Source of the DNA: Chryseobacterium sp. Leaf180
GTDB taxonomy: Bacteria > Bacteroidota > Bacteroidia > Flavobacteriales > Weeksellaceae
Reading direction: 5' to 3'
Length of the DNA: 64,000 nucleotides
Assembly: GCF_001424585.1 (NCBI RefSeq)
Contig: NZ_LMPJ01000011.1
Span: 161,561-225,560, forward strand
Shown: positions 39,356 through 48,143 of the stretch, one piece after another
Numbering within the stretch: position 1 is the stretch's first letter
Layout: each line of letters starts with the position of its first letter
Translations under genes and position numbers: made by a program
The notes under the pieces: generated by a model
The model's input: only the letters and a program-made list of their open reading frames with translations
What the model was told of the DNA's origin: nothing
The model's database searches: none

Positions 39356-39509
39356 AAAAACACAGTAAATTTACTCCATTTTAATCTACTGTGATAGGCA
39401 AAACGCAGCGCTGACGCATTCTAAAGTAGTTTATCCAGTGTAAGAGTATAGATACTGTATGGATAAAGCATGGATACTCCATAGATAGAGTATCAATGTG
39501 GTACTTTTT
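39356..39509. repeat. Degenerate 22-bp array (about 7 units)
   Basis: The long gap 39173-39771 has no gene. Within it, sequence at 22-bp steps is loosely similar: GAGTATAGATACTG (39444), AAGCATGGATACTCC (39466) and GAGTATCAATG (39488). Most units have short inverted arms, such as ATGGA-TAC-TCCAT, GCG-CTGA-CGC and TAAATTTA. The first four units can be aligned only by spacing. This is weaker than the other arrays. Confidence 0.4.
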
Positions 39510-39727
39510 AAACGTCGAAATTTTTCATTTGATTGTTTAAGATATAAATATGGATTTTTAAACAAAGCAATACTTATTTTATGAAATTCATAAAGTAATT
39601 TTTAAGGAATATTTGTCTGATATCTATCCATTGGCTAAAGAAAATAGATGACGAAAACTCTTCGCGTCTGAAGAGCAATTATCTTCTGGATAAACCTACA
39701 GATTTTTTCAGGACAAAAAAAAAATTC

Positions 39728-39758
39728 TTGCCCCATTCCGCTGTTGTGTGTATTATTG
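39728..39758 (+). promoter_or_regulatory. Probable promoter of the M48 peptidase gene
   Basis: TTG (39728-39730), 20-nt spacer, TATTATTG (39751-39758; 7 of 8 to TAnnTTTG), 13 nt before the ATG at 39772. It overlaps the upstream GTG at 39748, which is therefore unlikely as start. Confidence 0.5.
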
Positions 39759-39771
39759 TAAAAAACAAATC

Positions 39772-41847
39772 ATGCAAATTCAGGTTTCTCACGACTTTCG
39801 CAGGAAGGCGTCTTCAGCCGTTTCTTCCATCGTTATTTTTATTTTTGTCTACTTTCTGATCTTTATTTTTGCACTCGCACTCGCTGGCGGTTCGGTTGTG
39901 GTCGGTATTTGGCTGATTGCTGCAAAACCGATGTTTTTTACTTTGATGGCAGGCGCAGGTCTGGCAGGTTGCGGGCTTTTGGTGTTTTATTTCGTCATTA
40001 AATTCCTGTTCAAAAAACATGTGAATGACCTCAGCCATTTAACGGAAATCAAAAGAAAGGATGAACCCGAACTCTTCAAAATGATCGATGAAATCGTGAA
40101 AGAAGCTGGTACAGACGCACCGAAGCGGGTGTATCTTTCAAACGAGGTCAATGCGAGCGTTTTCTATGATTCCAGTTTCTGGAGTATGTTTTTTCCCATA
40201 AAGAAAAATCTCACCATCGGTGTAGGTTTGGTAAATGTTTCGACGAAGCAGGAGCTGAAAGCTATTTTAGCGCACGAGTTCGGTCACTTTTCGCAGCGGT
40301 CGATGAAGGTCGGAAGTTACGTGTACAATGTGAATCAGATTATTTTTAATCTCGTTAATGACGACGAATCGTACCAGAATTCTGTGCAGAAATGGGCAAG
40401 TGTAAGCGGTTACTTTTCCATTTTTGCGGTGGTGGCTTTCTTCATCACCAACAAAATTAAATGGGTGCTTACCAAAATGTACAACTTTGTAAATGTACGC
40501 TATATGGCACTTTCCCGCGAGATGGAATTTCATGCCGATGAGGTGGCCGCGCATATTTCGGGCTCGCTTCCGCTGGAAGAATCGCTGATGCGTATGGAAA
40601 TTGCCGACGATGCGTATGGCCGTGTGATCTCTTTTTACACGAAGAAAATTGCTAAAAATCAGTCCAGCAAAAATCTCTATCAGGAGCAGCGCTTTGTCCT
40701 TAATTTTTTAGCAGAACAGAATAAACTGGAGATCAAACACGGACTTCCGGTGGTGAAACAGGACGATTCCGGTTGGTATAATAAGTCGAAACTCAACATA
40801 GAAAATCAGTGGGCGTCGCATCCTACTGTTGCCGACCGCGTGGTGAGACTCCAGGCTTTAAACATCCAAAAAGAAGCAGATCACAGCCCGGCAAACACGC
40901 TGTTCAGCGATTATCACCGAACCGAAGAACGCCTTACCACGAAGCTTTTCCTGAATGTAAAGTACGATCATACACGCAGAGATGTAGAGTTTGATCAGTT
41001 TACCACTGAGTTTACCGAAGAGTTCCGCAGAAACAGTTTTCATAAGATTTTCAATTCCTATTATGATCACAAAAATCCGGGAACTGCTGTGAAAGATGAT
41101 GTTACGAATCTTGCAGAAAATGCAGAAGATCTTTTTAGCTATGAGAATGTCGAAAAAGTATATACGCTTATCGCTCTTGAAAATGACAAAAATACCTTGG
41201 AAGCTATTCTCAGAAAGGAAATCCCGGTTAAAACATTCGATTACGACGGCGTAAAATACAAAATGGCAGATGCGAAAAAACTGATTCCGCAACTCGAAAA
41301 CGAGATCACCCAATTATCGGCGGAAATCGAAAGCAATGATCAGAATATCTACAGTTACTTCCTGAAAACGGCCACTGAAGCCGGCAAAAAGGAAGAATTC
41401 ATTTCAACCTACCGAAGATTTTCAGCATTCGACGAAGCATACACGGTAAAATATAAACTCTACACCGATTTGATAGAAGCGACCGCTTTTCTCAATGTAA
41501 CGACGCCGTTTGAAGTCATCCGAAAAAATTTCGCAAAGCTGAAACCGTTAGAAGATCAGCTTAAAAAAGAACTCTCCGTCATCCTCGAAATTCCGGAAAT
41601 GACCGACGATCTGTCTGTTCAGGAACTCGCCGATCTCAAGCATTTTGTAGAATTTTCTCAGTCGTATTTCGGCAAAGATCAGTATCATACGGTAGCTTTG
41701 CAGCGGCTTGTACAGGCGATCAACCTCTTCCCGTATTTCCTGAATCTGCAGTATTTTAAACAGAAGAAAGAAGTTCTGGATCTGATGAATCAGTTGGAAG
41801 AGTGGAAGTTGGAAGATGTGAGTGATGCTATGCTTTCTGGTAAGTAG
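39772..41847 (+). CDS. M48-family metallopeptidase with long C-terminal extension
   Basis: Membrane zinc protease, 691 residues from the ATG at 39772. Two long hydrophobic segments (about 15-45 and 50-80) precede the peptidase domain with HEFGH at 168-172, a further membrane segment (about 212-228) and the third-ligand region SREMEFHADE near 249-258. This is the HtpX/Ste24-type layout. After about residue 330 the protein continues with roughly 360 residues of charged helices with coiled-coil character. That extension makes it far larger than HtpX (about 290) and its role is unknown. The gene is flanked by accessory DNA. Confidence 0.87.
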   Translation: MQIQVSHDFRRKASSAVSSIVIFIFVYFLIFIFALALAGGSVVVGIWLIAAKPMFFTLMAGAGLAGCGLLVFYFVIKFLFKKHVNDLSHLTEIKRKDEPELFKMIDEIVKEAGTDAPKRVYLSNEVNASVFYDSSFWSMFFPIKKNLTIGVGLVNVSTKQELKAILAHEFGHFSQRSMKVGSYVYNVNQIIFNLVNDDESYQNSVQKWASVSGYFSIFAVVAFFITNKIKWVLTKMYNFVNVRYMALSREMEFHADEVAAHISGSLPLEESLMRMEIADDAYGRVISFYTKKIAKNQSSKNLYQEQRFVLNFLAEQNKLEIKHGLPVVKQDDSGWYNKSKLNIENQWASHPTVADRVVRLQALNIQKEADHSPANTLFSDYHRTEERLTTKLFLNVKYDHTRRDVEFDQFTTEFTEEFRRNSFHKIFNSYYDHKNPGTAVKDDVTNLAENAEDLFSYENVEKVYTLIALENDKNTLEAILRKEIPVKTFDYDGVKYKMADAKKLIPQLENEITQLSAEIESNDQNIYSYFLKTATEAGKKEEFISTYRRFSAFDEAYTVKYKLYTDLIEATAFLNVTTPFEVIRKNFAKLKPLEDQLKKELSVILEIPEMTDDLSVQELADLKHFVEFSQSYFGKDQYHTVALQRLVQAINLFPYFLNLQYFKQKKEVLDLMNQLEEWKLEDVSDAMLSGK

Positions 41848-41961
41848 ATTAATGCCGAAATATTTAAATCAAAAAATATTAATAAACCGTAGATTGCTCT
41901 TAAAAAAGCTATAGACGATAAACAGATTTTCATTAATTTTTTATCATAAAACCCGTATTGA

Positions 41962-42360
41962 ATGTCACGAGATAATTTGATTTACAGTCTTAGCAATGGA
42001 TACAGTCCGTATATCCGTAAAGACGAAAATGGTTTAAAATACTGTTTTCCTGTTTCGTCTGGTCACGTAGATAAAGATTTTGAATTTTTTATTACAGATG
42101 AAGATTTGGATATTTTAAGGTCCAGTGATTACAGATTTAAATTGTTCTATCTTGTACTTTTCTTCGAAGCTCAATCTACCTTTGGAACCGGTAATAGAAA
42201 TCCGCGAACATATAAAATCGAAGAGTTTGAGAAAGCAAAGGCTATCGTTTTATATCAGTCAGAATCTGAACTGCACAAATACCTCTTAAAATTTTGTAAA
42301 AAATATAATTTGGGAGATCATTATTTTCAATCGTTTTCAAAAAGTGTGTTCGAAAAATAA
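41962..42360 (+). CDS. Hypothetical protein
   Basis: Not recognised. A soluble protein of 132 residues with no signal peptide or membrane segment. It has an N-terminal beta-type stretch (YSPYIRKDENGLKYCFPV), an acidic middle (DEDLDILRSSDYR) and helical C-terminal half. Size and composition recall small immunity-type proteins, but there is no toxin gene nearby, so this is not a call. It belongs to a block of four small orphan genes between the M48 protease and pdxH. Confidence 0.6.
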   Translation: MSRDNLIYSLSNGYSPYIRKDENGLKYCFPVSSGHVDKDFEFFITDEDLDILRSSDYRFKLFYLVLFFEAQSTFGTGNRNPRTYKIEEFEKAKAIVLYQSESELHKYLLKFCKKYNLGDHYFQSFSKSVFEK

Positions 42361-42438
42361 TTATTTTTTTGCTCACAACAATTTTAAAAAAATCATCGGT
42401 TTTCTATTAAAAACATTTAAAAACAGCGTAGCAATTTT

Positions 42439-42663
42439 ATGTGGAAAAAAATCAATCTTTCAGTTTTAACTACAGAAATACTGCTAACTCTACCCGCTAC
42501 TTTTTCCGGGAAAATCGCATTTGGTTATGGATTGGGAGATTTGTTTTTCTACTGTTTAATGTATTTTATTTTAATAACTCATCTCATCTTAACACTACGT
42601 TGGAATAAACAACCTGACAAGCAAAGAATCATGGCAACAGTATTTTTTTTGCTGACAATTTAA
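42439..42663 (+). CDS. Hypothetical small membrane protein
   Basis: Not recognised. A 74-residue protein with two predicted membrane helices (about 8-22 and 32-52) and a third hydrophobic end. There is no family assignment. The reading frame is short, but its hydrophobic pattern and start after an AT-rich gap make a real gene plausible. It is on the same strand as its orphan neighbours. Confidence 0.45.
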   Translation: MWKKINLSVLTTEILLTLPATFSGKIAFGYGLGDLFFYCLMYFILITHLILTLRWNKQPDKQRIMATVFFLLTI

Positions 42664-42739
42664 ATATCCTTAAAAGCAACAATTTACCGTGGCAGTGAGT
42701 ACCCGTGGAATGGAAATGTTTTTTACGAAAATTAAAGTT

Positions 42740-43288
42740 ATGATAGTGAAAAAGATTTTGTTTATTTTTTGTTTATACTTACTTCACTCATGTAAAAATG
42801 AACTGAAGATTGAAAAACATGAAAGACCAATGGAAGTATTTTTAATACCTCAGCATTTAGATAATTTCGCCGTAGTTTATGAAGCCAAAGAAACTATTGA
42901 TTTTAAAAAGAAGATTATTTACAATATTCCTGCAAATGGATTACTTATAGTGAAATTCCAAAGAAATAGCAGCATGTTCAATCATAAATACATTTTAGTT
43001 GATAAAAAAAATGTAAGAACAGACCTTCAGGATTTTGCAAAGGAAAGCTATTGGAAAAGAGTAAAGAATGATAAAAGGTACATGCTTGAAAGTTTGGATG
43101 GCTCATATGTTGACGGCATATTTTCAGAAGGCAGTGCAAATCAGATAAAAATTTCGAGCGATAATCCTCATGCAGTAAAATGGTTTGGAATTATAATTGG
43201 CAGCGAACGTGACAATCAAAATATTTTACGTAAAAAACTATTTTATAAAATTGACAGTATTTCGAAATATATTCATTCACCGCAATAA
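42740..43288 (+). CDS. Hypothetical lipoprotein
   Basis: Not recognised. With the ATG at 42740 the protein has 182 residues and begins with a signal peptide ending in LLHSC, a lipobox with Cys17, so it is probably a lipoprotein. The mature part is basic and beta-rich without a known motif. The frame is open upstream to 42689, but the upstream residues do not belong to a signal peptide, so the internal start is preferred. Confidence 0.6.
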   Translation: MIVKKILFIFCLYLLHSCKNELKIEKHERPMEVFLIPQHLDNFAVVYEAKETIDFKKKIIYNIPANGLLIVKFQRNSSMFNHKYILVDKKNVRTDLQDFAKESYWKRVKNDKRYMLESLDGSYVDGIFSEGSANQIKISSDNPHAVKWFGIIIGSERDNQNILRKKLFYKIDSISKYIHSPQ

Positions 43289-43344
43289 TAAAGACTTATA
43301 TAATTATTCGTTTTTCAGAAATAATGTAATTATAAACTCACTGT

Positions 43345-43878
43345 ATGCAAATCAAAAATCTACTCAGAATCATTTTCAGAATTTTCGGTCTGTACACGGT
43401 CATCAGTTTGGCTTTCACTTTTTTGCCCCAACAAATCGTTTACCTGATAAATGCCCAACTGATCTTTCCTTTCGATTCTCAAAACGGAGTGCTGCAGGAC
43501 ATCATTTATCTGATCATCATTCTGTTTTTCATCGTGCTCTCTGCGTATCTGTTGATCATCAATCCGGATGTCATTATTAACAAATTAAAACCGTTAACAT
43601 TTCTTGACGAGAGAATTGATTTTCAAAAATTAAATGCCGAAAGTCTTCTGCAGATCGCCATTCTTTCAGTCGGGATTTTAATTCTTTTTGATTCGGTACC
43701 CGAGCTGATTAATAAATCATTCCTTCTTCTGAAGCTGAAAAAGATGGGTGCAGATATCGGAGACGAACTTTCAACCGTCGGATTAAATTATGAGATCATC
43801 ACCGCATCATTTAAAACCCTGTTAGGATTAATGTTTATCGTCTTTCAGAACAAAATAGGAAAGATGCTTTTCAAATAA
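43345..43878 (+). CDS. Hypothetical membrane protein
   Basis: Not recognised. A 177-residue polytopic protein with about four hydrophobic helices (about 8-28, 47-70, 100-118, 150-168). It begins MQIKNLLRIIFRIFGLYTVI and has no signal peptide cleavage site. It has no apparent partner and is the last gene before the convergent pdxH. A 21-bp repeat array fills the gap between them. Confidence 0.62.
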   Translation: MQIKNLLRIIFRIFGLYTVISLAFTFLPQQIVYLINAQLIFPFDSQNGVLQDIIYLIIILFFIVLSAYLLIINPDVIINKLKPLTFLDERIDFQKLNAESLLQIAILSVGILILFDSVPELINKSFLLLKLKKMGADIGDELSTVGLNYEIITASFKTLLGLMFIVFQNKIGKMLFK

Positions 43879-43896
43879 ATCTCAAAGCTGTTTTTT

Positions 43897-44085
43897 GCTC
43901 CTGCAAACAGTGTTCTTGCTCCTGCGGGTAGTGATTGAGCTCCTGCGAACAGTGATTTTGCTCCTGCGAACAGTAATCTCGGTCCTGCAAGTAGTGATCT
44001 TGCTCCTGCGGGTAGTGTTTTAGCTCCGGCAGAAAGTATTCTCTCAACAGCAAAAAGACTTCCCGCACCTGCAGAAAGTCTTTCA
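43897..44085. repeat. 21-bp tandem array (9 units)
   Basis: Nine units of exactly 21 bp between convergent genes. The shared core is GCTCCTGCgaaCAGTGAT, with inverted arms CTG-N4-CAG in most units (some have TAG). The last three units diverge, and the final one pairs partly with its predecessor (GACTTCCCGC and GCAGAAAGTC), so the right end may also form a terminator-like hairpin for the upstream gene. Confidence 0.9.
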
Positions 44086-44113
44086 CTATTTTAAATCTTT
44101 ATTAAAGTAAATC

Positions 44114-44758
44114 TTATGGCGCCAGCCTCGCGATTTTCCAGTCAAAATCTTTGGTCAGCGTGTACAGAATCCGGTCGTGAAGGCGGTTTGGTCTTCCCTG
44201 CCAGAATTCAATTTCGTATGGTTTCGCAATATATCCGCCCCAGTTTTCAGGTCGCGGAACTTCAGTTTCTGCATACTTTTCCTCAAGCTGATACAGCTTT
44301 TCCTCAAGATACTCACGGTTCGGGATTTCTGCACTTTGTGGCGATACTACCGCTCCAAGCTGGCTTCCTTTCGGTCTGCTGTGGAAATAACCGTCGCTCA
44401 GATTCTCCGCAATCTTTTCCAGATCTGCTTTAATGATGATCTGTCGCTCCAGTGCCGGCCAGAAAAAATGCAGACACGCTTTATGTGTTTTCTCAATCGA
44501 TTTTCCCTTCCGGCTGTCGTAGTTGGTATAAAAAATAAAACCTTCATGCGTGTACGATTTTAGCAGAACCATTCTTGTACGCGGGCACCCGTCTTCTTCT
44601 ACTGTAGAAATTGCCATCGCGTTCGCCTCTCCCACCGCCGGATTTTCACTCGCCTCCTGAAACCAGTCTCTGAACTGCTCTACCGGATTTTGTTTAATCT
44701 CACTTTCAAGCAATTGAGATTTTTCATAAACTTTTCTCTTGTCGTGCAGGTTTTCCAT
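44114..44758 (-). CDS. pdxH: Pyridoxamine 5'-phosphate oxidase
   Basis: FMN-dependent oxidase that makes pyridoxal 5'-phosphate from the pyridoxine or pyridoxamine phosphate. The 214-residue chain has the PNPOx core with NAMAISTVEEDGCPRTRMVLLK (key part RTRMVLLK, about 58-66), the FMN-contacting FYTNYDSRKGK (about 75-86) and the C-terminal signature EFWQGRPNRLHDR (about 187-199). Length and motifs are standard. It is divergent from yqgE, with an overlapping promoter region. Confidence 0.96.
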   Translation of the reverse strand: MENLHDKRKVYEKSQLLESEIKQNPVEQFRDWFQEASENPAVGEANAMAISTVEEDGCPRTRMVLLKSYTHEGFIFYTNYDSRKGKSIEKTHKACLHFFWPALERQIIIKADLEKIAENLSDGYFHSRPKGSQLGAVVSPQSAEIPNREYLEEKLYQLEEKYAETEVPRPENWGGYIAKPYEIEFWQGRPNRLHDRILYTLTKDFDWKIARLAP

Positions 44759-44772
44759 CCGTTATTTTTTAT

Positions 44773-44780
44773 TAAATTTG
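44773..44780 (+). promoter_or_regulatory. -7 box upstream of yqgE
   Basis: TAAATTTG, a perfect TAnnTTTG match ending 3 nt before the yqgE ATG. If used, the transcript would be almost leaderless. Confidence 0.35.
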
Positions 44781-44783
44781 AGT

Positions 44784-45335
44784 ATGAGTTACTCGTACAA
44801 AGGTAAAATTTTAATTTCCACGCCTGATATCATGGGAGACATTTTTTCCCGCGCCGTCGTTCTCATTATAGAGCATAATGATGAAGGCGCCTTCGGTCTT
44901 ATTCTCAACAAAAAAAGCGAGGCGCTGAGCGAGAATGTGAGTGAGTTTTTAGAGTATGACACCGAAATCTATGAAGGCGGACCGGTAGAAAAAGAGCGTT
45001 ATTTTTTTATCGTGAAAAATCATGAGGATATTTCTCCCAAAGCAACACGCATCAATGATGAATTTTTCTTCACCGAAGATATGCAGGCGGTGATTTCTGC
45101 ACTTACACAGGAAAAAATTCATCTCGATGAGATCAAAGCATTCAGCGGATATTCCGGCTGGTCGGCACTACAGCTAGATAAAGAAGTCGATAATAAATTG
45201 TGGACGGTAGTTGATGTTTACAATCTCGATTATACATTCCCAAACGATCATACGCTTTGGAAATCAATCATGCAGAATCTGGGTGGTGAATATCTTCTCT
45301 GGGCAAATTCACCTTCCAATATTTATCTGAACTAA
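44784..45335 (+). CDS. YqgE/AlgH family protein (UPF0301)
   Basis: A 183-residue protein of the conserved YqgE/AlgH family, whose biochemical function is not known. The start MSYSYKGKILISTPDIMGD and the GLILNK, GGPVEKERYFF and FSGYSGWSALQLDKE segments are all family signatures. The frame is open upstream to 44739, but that part overlaps the pdxH start region and lacks family residues; the ATG at 44784 is the conserved start. Confidence 0.93.
   Translation: MSYSYKGKILISTPDIMGDIFSRAVVLIIEHNDEGAFGLILNKKSEALSENVSEFLEYDTEIYEGGPVEKERYFFIVKNHEDISPKATRINDEFFFTEDMQAVISALTQEKIHLDEIKAFSGYSGWSALQLDKEVDNKLWTVVDVYNLDYTFPNDHTLWKSIMQNLGGEYLLWANSPSNIYLN
44798..44805 (-). promoter_or_regulatory. -7 box of pdxH
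   Basis: Minus strand TACCTTTG, a perfect TAnnTTTG match about 40 nt before the pdxH ATG and inside the start of yqgE. The two promoters overlap. Confidence 0.35.
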
Positions 45336-45493
45336 AAGATTTAAGTCATAAACTTTTAACAAAACTTTAGGATAGATTTGTACAATAATCAACGGCAAAG
45401 CAGCGTTTCATAAAAACATTCTCGCAGGAGAATTTTTGAGGCTGTTTCAGCGGACGAAAATCTAAACCATAAAATTCTGTAAACTCCAGAATA

Positions 45494-45536
45494 AAAACCC
45501 GATAAAGGACGGCACCACCGTTGTTTACCGGGTTTG
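45494..45536. terminator. Hairpin terminator between yqgE and the class IV aminotransferase
   Basis: AAACCCG pairs with CGGGTTT, extended past a mismatch by TAAA/TTTA and GACGG/CCGTT, with a short CACCA loop. It lies between convergent genes. The rest of 45336-45493 holds no gene. Confidence 0.65.
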
Positions 45537-45542
45537 TCAATT

Positions 45543-46397
45543 TTAGAAACTCTGTGCCCAGCTTTTTACCATCTCGGTAAATCTTTCGCTGCCAAAAGTT
45601 TTGTTCCTGATTTTCTTTACCGTGAAAATTCCTTTTTCTTCAGAGATCACCAGAATTTCTTCGCTTTTCTGAGATTCGAAAGCAATGATTTCCTGCTCCT
45701 GAATATCAGCAAGATTATTTTTATGAATAAAGGTGACGAAGTTTTCCAGCAGCGGCGAAATGTAAGAACCTTCACTTTGCTTCACGACTTTGATGACCTC
45801 ACCTTCAAGAAAGAGTAGATTTCCGAAAGAAGTTCTTGCAATTCGTTTTTCAGGATTAAGAAGAATCACATCATCCAGGTCATTTTCCTGTGCATAGATC
45901 GAAGCATAAATATTCTCCGGACAATGTACCCGGATGTTGCTCAGAAGATTGCTGTTGACATTGATTTCCTTAATATGATCAAGTTCCAAAGCATTCGGCT
46001 GCATTGCCAAAACATCTTCAGAAGTTTTGACTTCAAAATAATAAGAAACGCTGCATTGCGACAGATGCTGATGATCAGCATTCCGGAAAACCATAAAACT
46101 GATAATTCCGTTGCTGATGTTTTGTCCTTCAATAATTTTCTCCTGAAAAAGCTTCTGAAAAAACTCAAGCGTGTAGCTTAACGGAATATTCATACGCATT
46201 TTGCGCATCGATGCCATCAGGAAAAAATAACATTCCTCATCCATGATCAGCATTCCATTCCGCACAAAAAAAGAAACCTTTACGGCATCGCCCAGAAGAA
46301 ACGCACGGTTGGCAGTTTCAATTTCTGGTGAACTAAAAAATTTGTTTTCCAAAATAAGAGGTTTTATAAAAAAAATAATGAACGAAAATTCGTCCAT
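45543..46397 (-). CDS. Class IV aminotransferase-like protein
   Basis: A 284-residue protein with the class IV (PabC/IlvE-like) fold: NRAFLLGDAVKVSFFVRNG (about 30-48) corresponds to the RGDGVFET start, and ILLNPEKRIARTSFGNLLFL corresponds to the E-G..SN region. Where the PLP-binding lysine and its K-x-x-N context are expected (INVNSNLLSNI, about 145-155) I see no lysine, so activity is doubtful or the catalytic residue is elsewhere. The first 16 or so residues look untypical, and a start nearer LILENKFF is possible. It is downstream of the START-like gene, probably one operon. Confidence 0.72.
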   Translation of the reverse strand: MDEFSFIIFFIKPLILENKFFSSPEIETANRAFLLGDAVKVSFFVRNGMLIMDEECYFFLMASMRKMRMNIPLSYTLEFFQKLFQEKIIEGQNISNGIISFMVFRNADHQHLSQCSVSYYFEVKTSEDVLAMQPNALELDHIKEINVNSNLLSNIRVHCPENIYASIYAQENDLDDVILLNPEKRIARTSFGNLLFLEGEVIKVVKQSEGSYISPLLENFVTFIHKNNLADIQEQEIIAFESQKSEEILVISEEKGIFTVKKIRNKTFGSERFTEMVKSWAQSF

Positions 46398-46422
46398 CAG
46401 TTTTATCGTTTTTGAAAATCGC

Positions 46423-46809
46423 TTACGCGGCGCCGAGTTTTATTCTCAGATTCTCGATCAGATTTTCCCAGTAGAGCGCGTTTTCTTCTTCGTCGCCTTC
46501 CTCGCAAAAATCGGTAATATTCAGAGCCAGATCTTCTGTAATGTCGTCGATCGTGATGGTCATTTCAAAATAATTCTTTGTGCCCTCATCTTCTTCCCAA
46601 CGGAATCTTACAAAGCTTTCCGGCTTGTATCTAATGAGAGTGGCTTTCTCCTCAGAGCCGCCTCCCCAGGTGAAATAGAAATCGTCTCCCTTCTCCACCA
46701 CATCATCTGCAAACCACTCAGAAAGACCTTCTGCGCTCGCCAGATATTCATATAAAATCTCTGAAAGACAGTGCATTGGGAATTCGTAATGGACTTTATG
46801 TTTCGCCAT
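46423..46809 (-). CDS. START-like (SRPBCC/AHSA1-type) domain protein
   Basis: A small cytoplasmic protein of 128 residues with the helix-grip fold. The pattern HKVHYEFPMHCLSEILYEYLASAEGLSEWFADDV at the start (key part LASAEGLSEWFAD) and ESFVRFRWEEDEGTKNYFEM in the middle is typical of flavobacterial START-like proteins, followed by a long C-terminal helix WENLIENLRIKL. Ligand unknown. It is placed 25 nt upstream of the class IV aminotransferase gene on the same strand. Confidence 0.82.
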   Translation of the reverse strand: MAKHKVHYEFPMHCLSEILYEYLASAEGLSEWFADDVVEKGDDFYFTWGGGSEEKATLIRYKPESFVRFRWEEDEGTKNYFEMTITIDDITEDLALNITDFCEEGDEEENALYWENLIENLRIKLGAA

Positions 46810-46958
46810 ATTGCTTACTTTTTAACGTGACGCAATATATAAAATATTATTTTCTTTACGCCAAATTGTAAGTTTTTTTTTGTAAAGCTTCTATGATATT
46901 TGTCAGCGGCGACTGCCGGATTCTACGCGAAATCTTTAAGCTTAAAATTTAATTAAAT

Positions 46959-48143
46959 TTAAAAATATTCAACCTCATCCAATGCCTCCAAGATGATTTT
47001 GCAACCTTCTTCGATTTCGGCCTTACTGAGCGTGAGTGGCGGTGATATCCGCATATATTCATTTCGGTAAAGCTGCCAGAAAACGATCAGACCTTTTTCC
47101 ATACAGCGTTTTGCAACTTCAAGTGTATATTCCGGGCTGCCAAGATTTACCGCAAGCATTAAACCTTTACCGTTGATATTTTTAATTTTCGGATGAATAA
47201 GTAGCGACCGGAACAGCGCTTCTTTTTCCGCTACTTTTTCCATTAAATTACTTTCTAAAACTTCCTGCAGCGTCGCCAGAGAAGCTGCGGCGATCAGCGG
47301 ATTTCCCCCGAAAGTGGTGATATGACCAAGCTTCGGCGAATGCGTAAGACTTTTCATAATCTCTTCCGAAGCCATAAAAGCGCCCACCGGAACGCCGCCG
47401 CCCATGCCTTTTCCCATCACCAGAATATCAGGTACGATGCCGAAATGTTCAAACGCAAAGAGCTTCCCTGTCCTGCCAAATCCGGGCTGAATTTCATCTA
47501 AAATAAGCAGCGCACCGGTTTCTTCGCAGCGTCTTTTCAGCTTCTGCATATATTCTTTATCCGGAACGAGAAATCCCGCCGCACCCTGAATAGTTTCCAA
47601 AAGCACGCACGCCGTTCTTTCTGTAATTTTTTCTAAATCTTTTTCTTCATTAAAACCGATAAAAGAAACCATCGGGAGAAGCGGACGGTATTCCCGCTTG
47701 TGATATTCGTTCCCAGAAACGCTCAGTGCGCCATGGGTGTTGCCGTGATAAGAATTTTTAAAAGAAATAATCTCTTCGCGGCCCGTATATCTTTTGGCCA
47801 GTTTCAGACTGCCGTCAATCGCCTCGGCACCGCTGTTCACAAGATACGTCACCGAAAGCGGATCGGGCGTCGCTTCCGCAAGCAGACGGCACAGCTCGAC
47901 AGGTTTTTCCTGTGCATATTCGCCATAAACCATTACATGCAGATATTTTTCAGCCTGCTCTTTTATCGCATTTACAATTTTTGGATGCGAATGCCCGAGT
48001 GTGTTAGCAGAAACTCCCGCCACGAAATCAAGATATCTTCTCCCATCTTTGCCGTAAATATAACTTCCCACCGCTTTTTCTACCTCAAAACCTGCCGCAT
48101 AAGGTGTGGTCTGAGCCTGAAATTTAAAAAAATCTGTCTGCAT
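46959..48143 (-). CDS. Class III PLP aminotransferase (acetylornithine-type)
   Basis: Fold-type I aminotransferase of 394 residues, annotated in relatives as aspartate aminotransferase family protein. Key features are VNSGAEAIDGSLKLAKRYTG (about 100-119), LILDEIQPGFGRTG (about 212-225) with the PLP Asp, and MGKGMGGGVPVGAFM with the Schiff-base lysine (about 240-254). The amino donor specificity cannot be read from sequence; members act on ornithine, acetylornithine or GABA. An OstA-like gene lies upstream on the same strand, separated by a repeat array and a terminator. Confidence 0.9.
   Translation of the reverse strand: MQTDFFKFQAQTTPYAAGFEVEKAVGSYIYGKDGRRYLDFVAGVSANTLGHSHPKIVNAIKEQAEKYLHVMVYGEYAQEKPVELCRLLAEATPDPLSVTYLVNSGAEAIDGSLKLAKRYTGREEIISFKNSYHGNTHGALSVSGNEYHKREYRPLLPMVSFIGFNEEKDLEKITERTACVLLETIQGAAGFLVPDKEYMQKLKRRCEETGALLILDEIQPGFGRTGKLFAFEHFGIVPDILVMGKGMGGGVPVGAFMASEEIMKSLTHSPKLGHITTFGGNPLIAAASLATLQEVLESNLMEKVAEKEALFRSLLIHPKIKNINGKGLMLAVNLGSPEYTLEVAKRCMEKGLIVFWQLYRNEYMRISPPLTLSKAEIEEGCKIILEALDEVEYF

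Noticed and set aside
43871-44086. Minus-strand 71-codon frame with heptapeptide repeats
   Set aside because: Shadow of the 21-bp array; no start context or conserved content.
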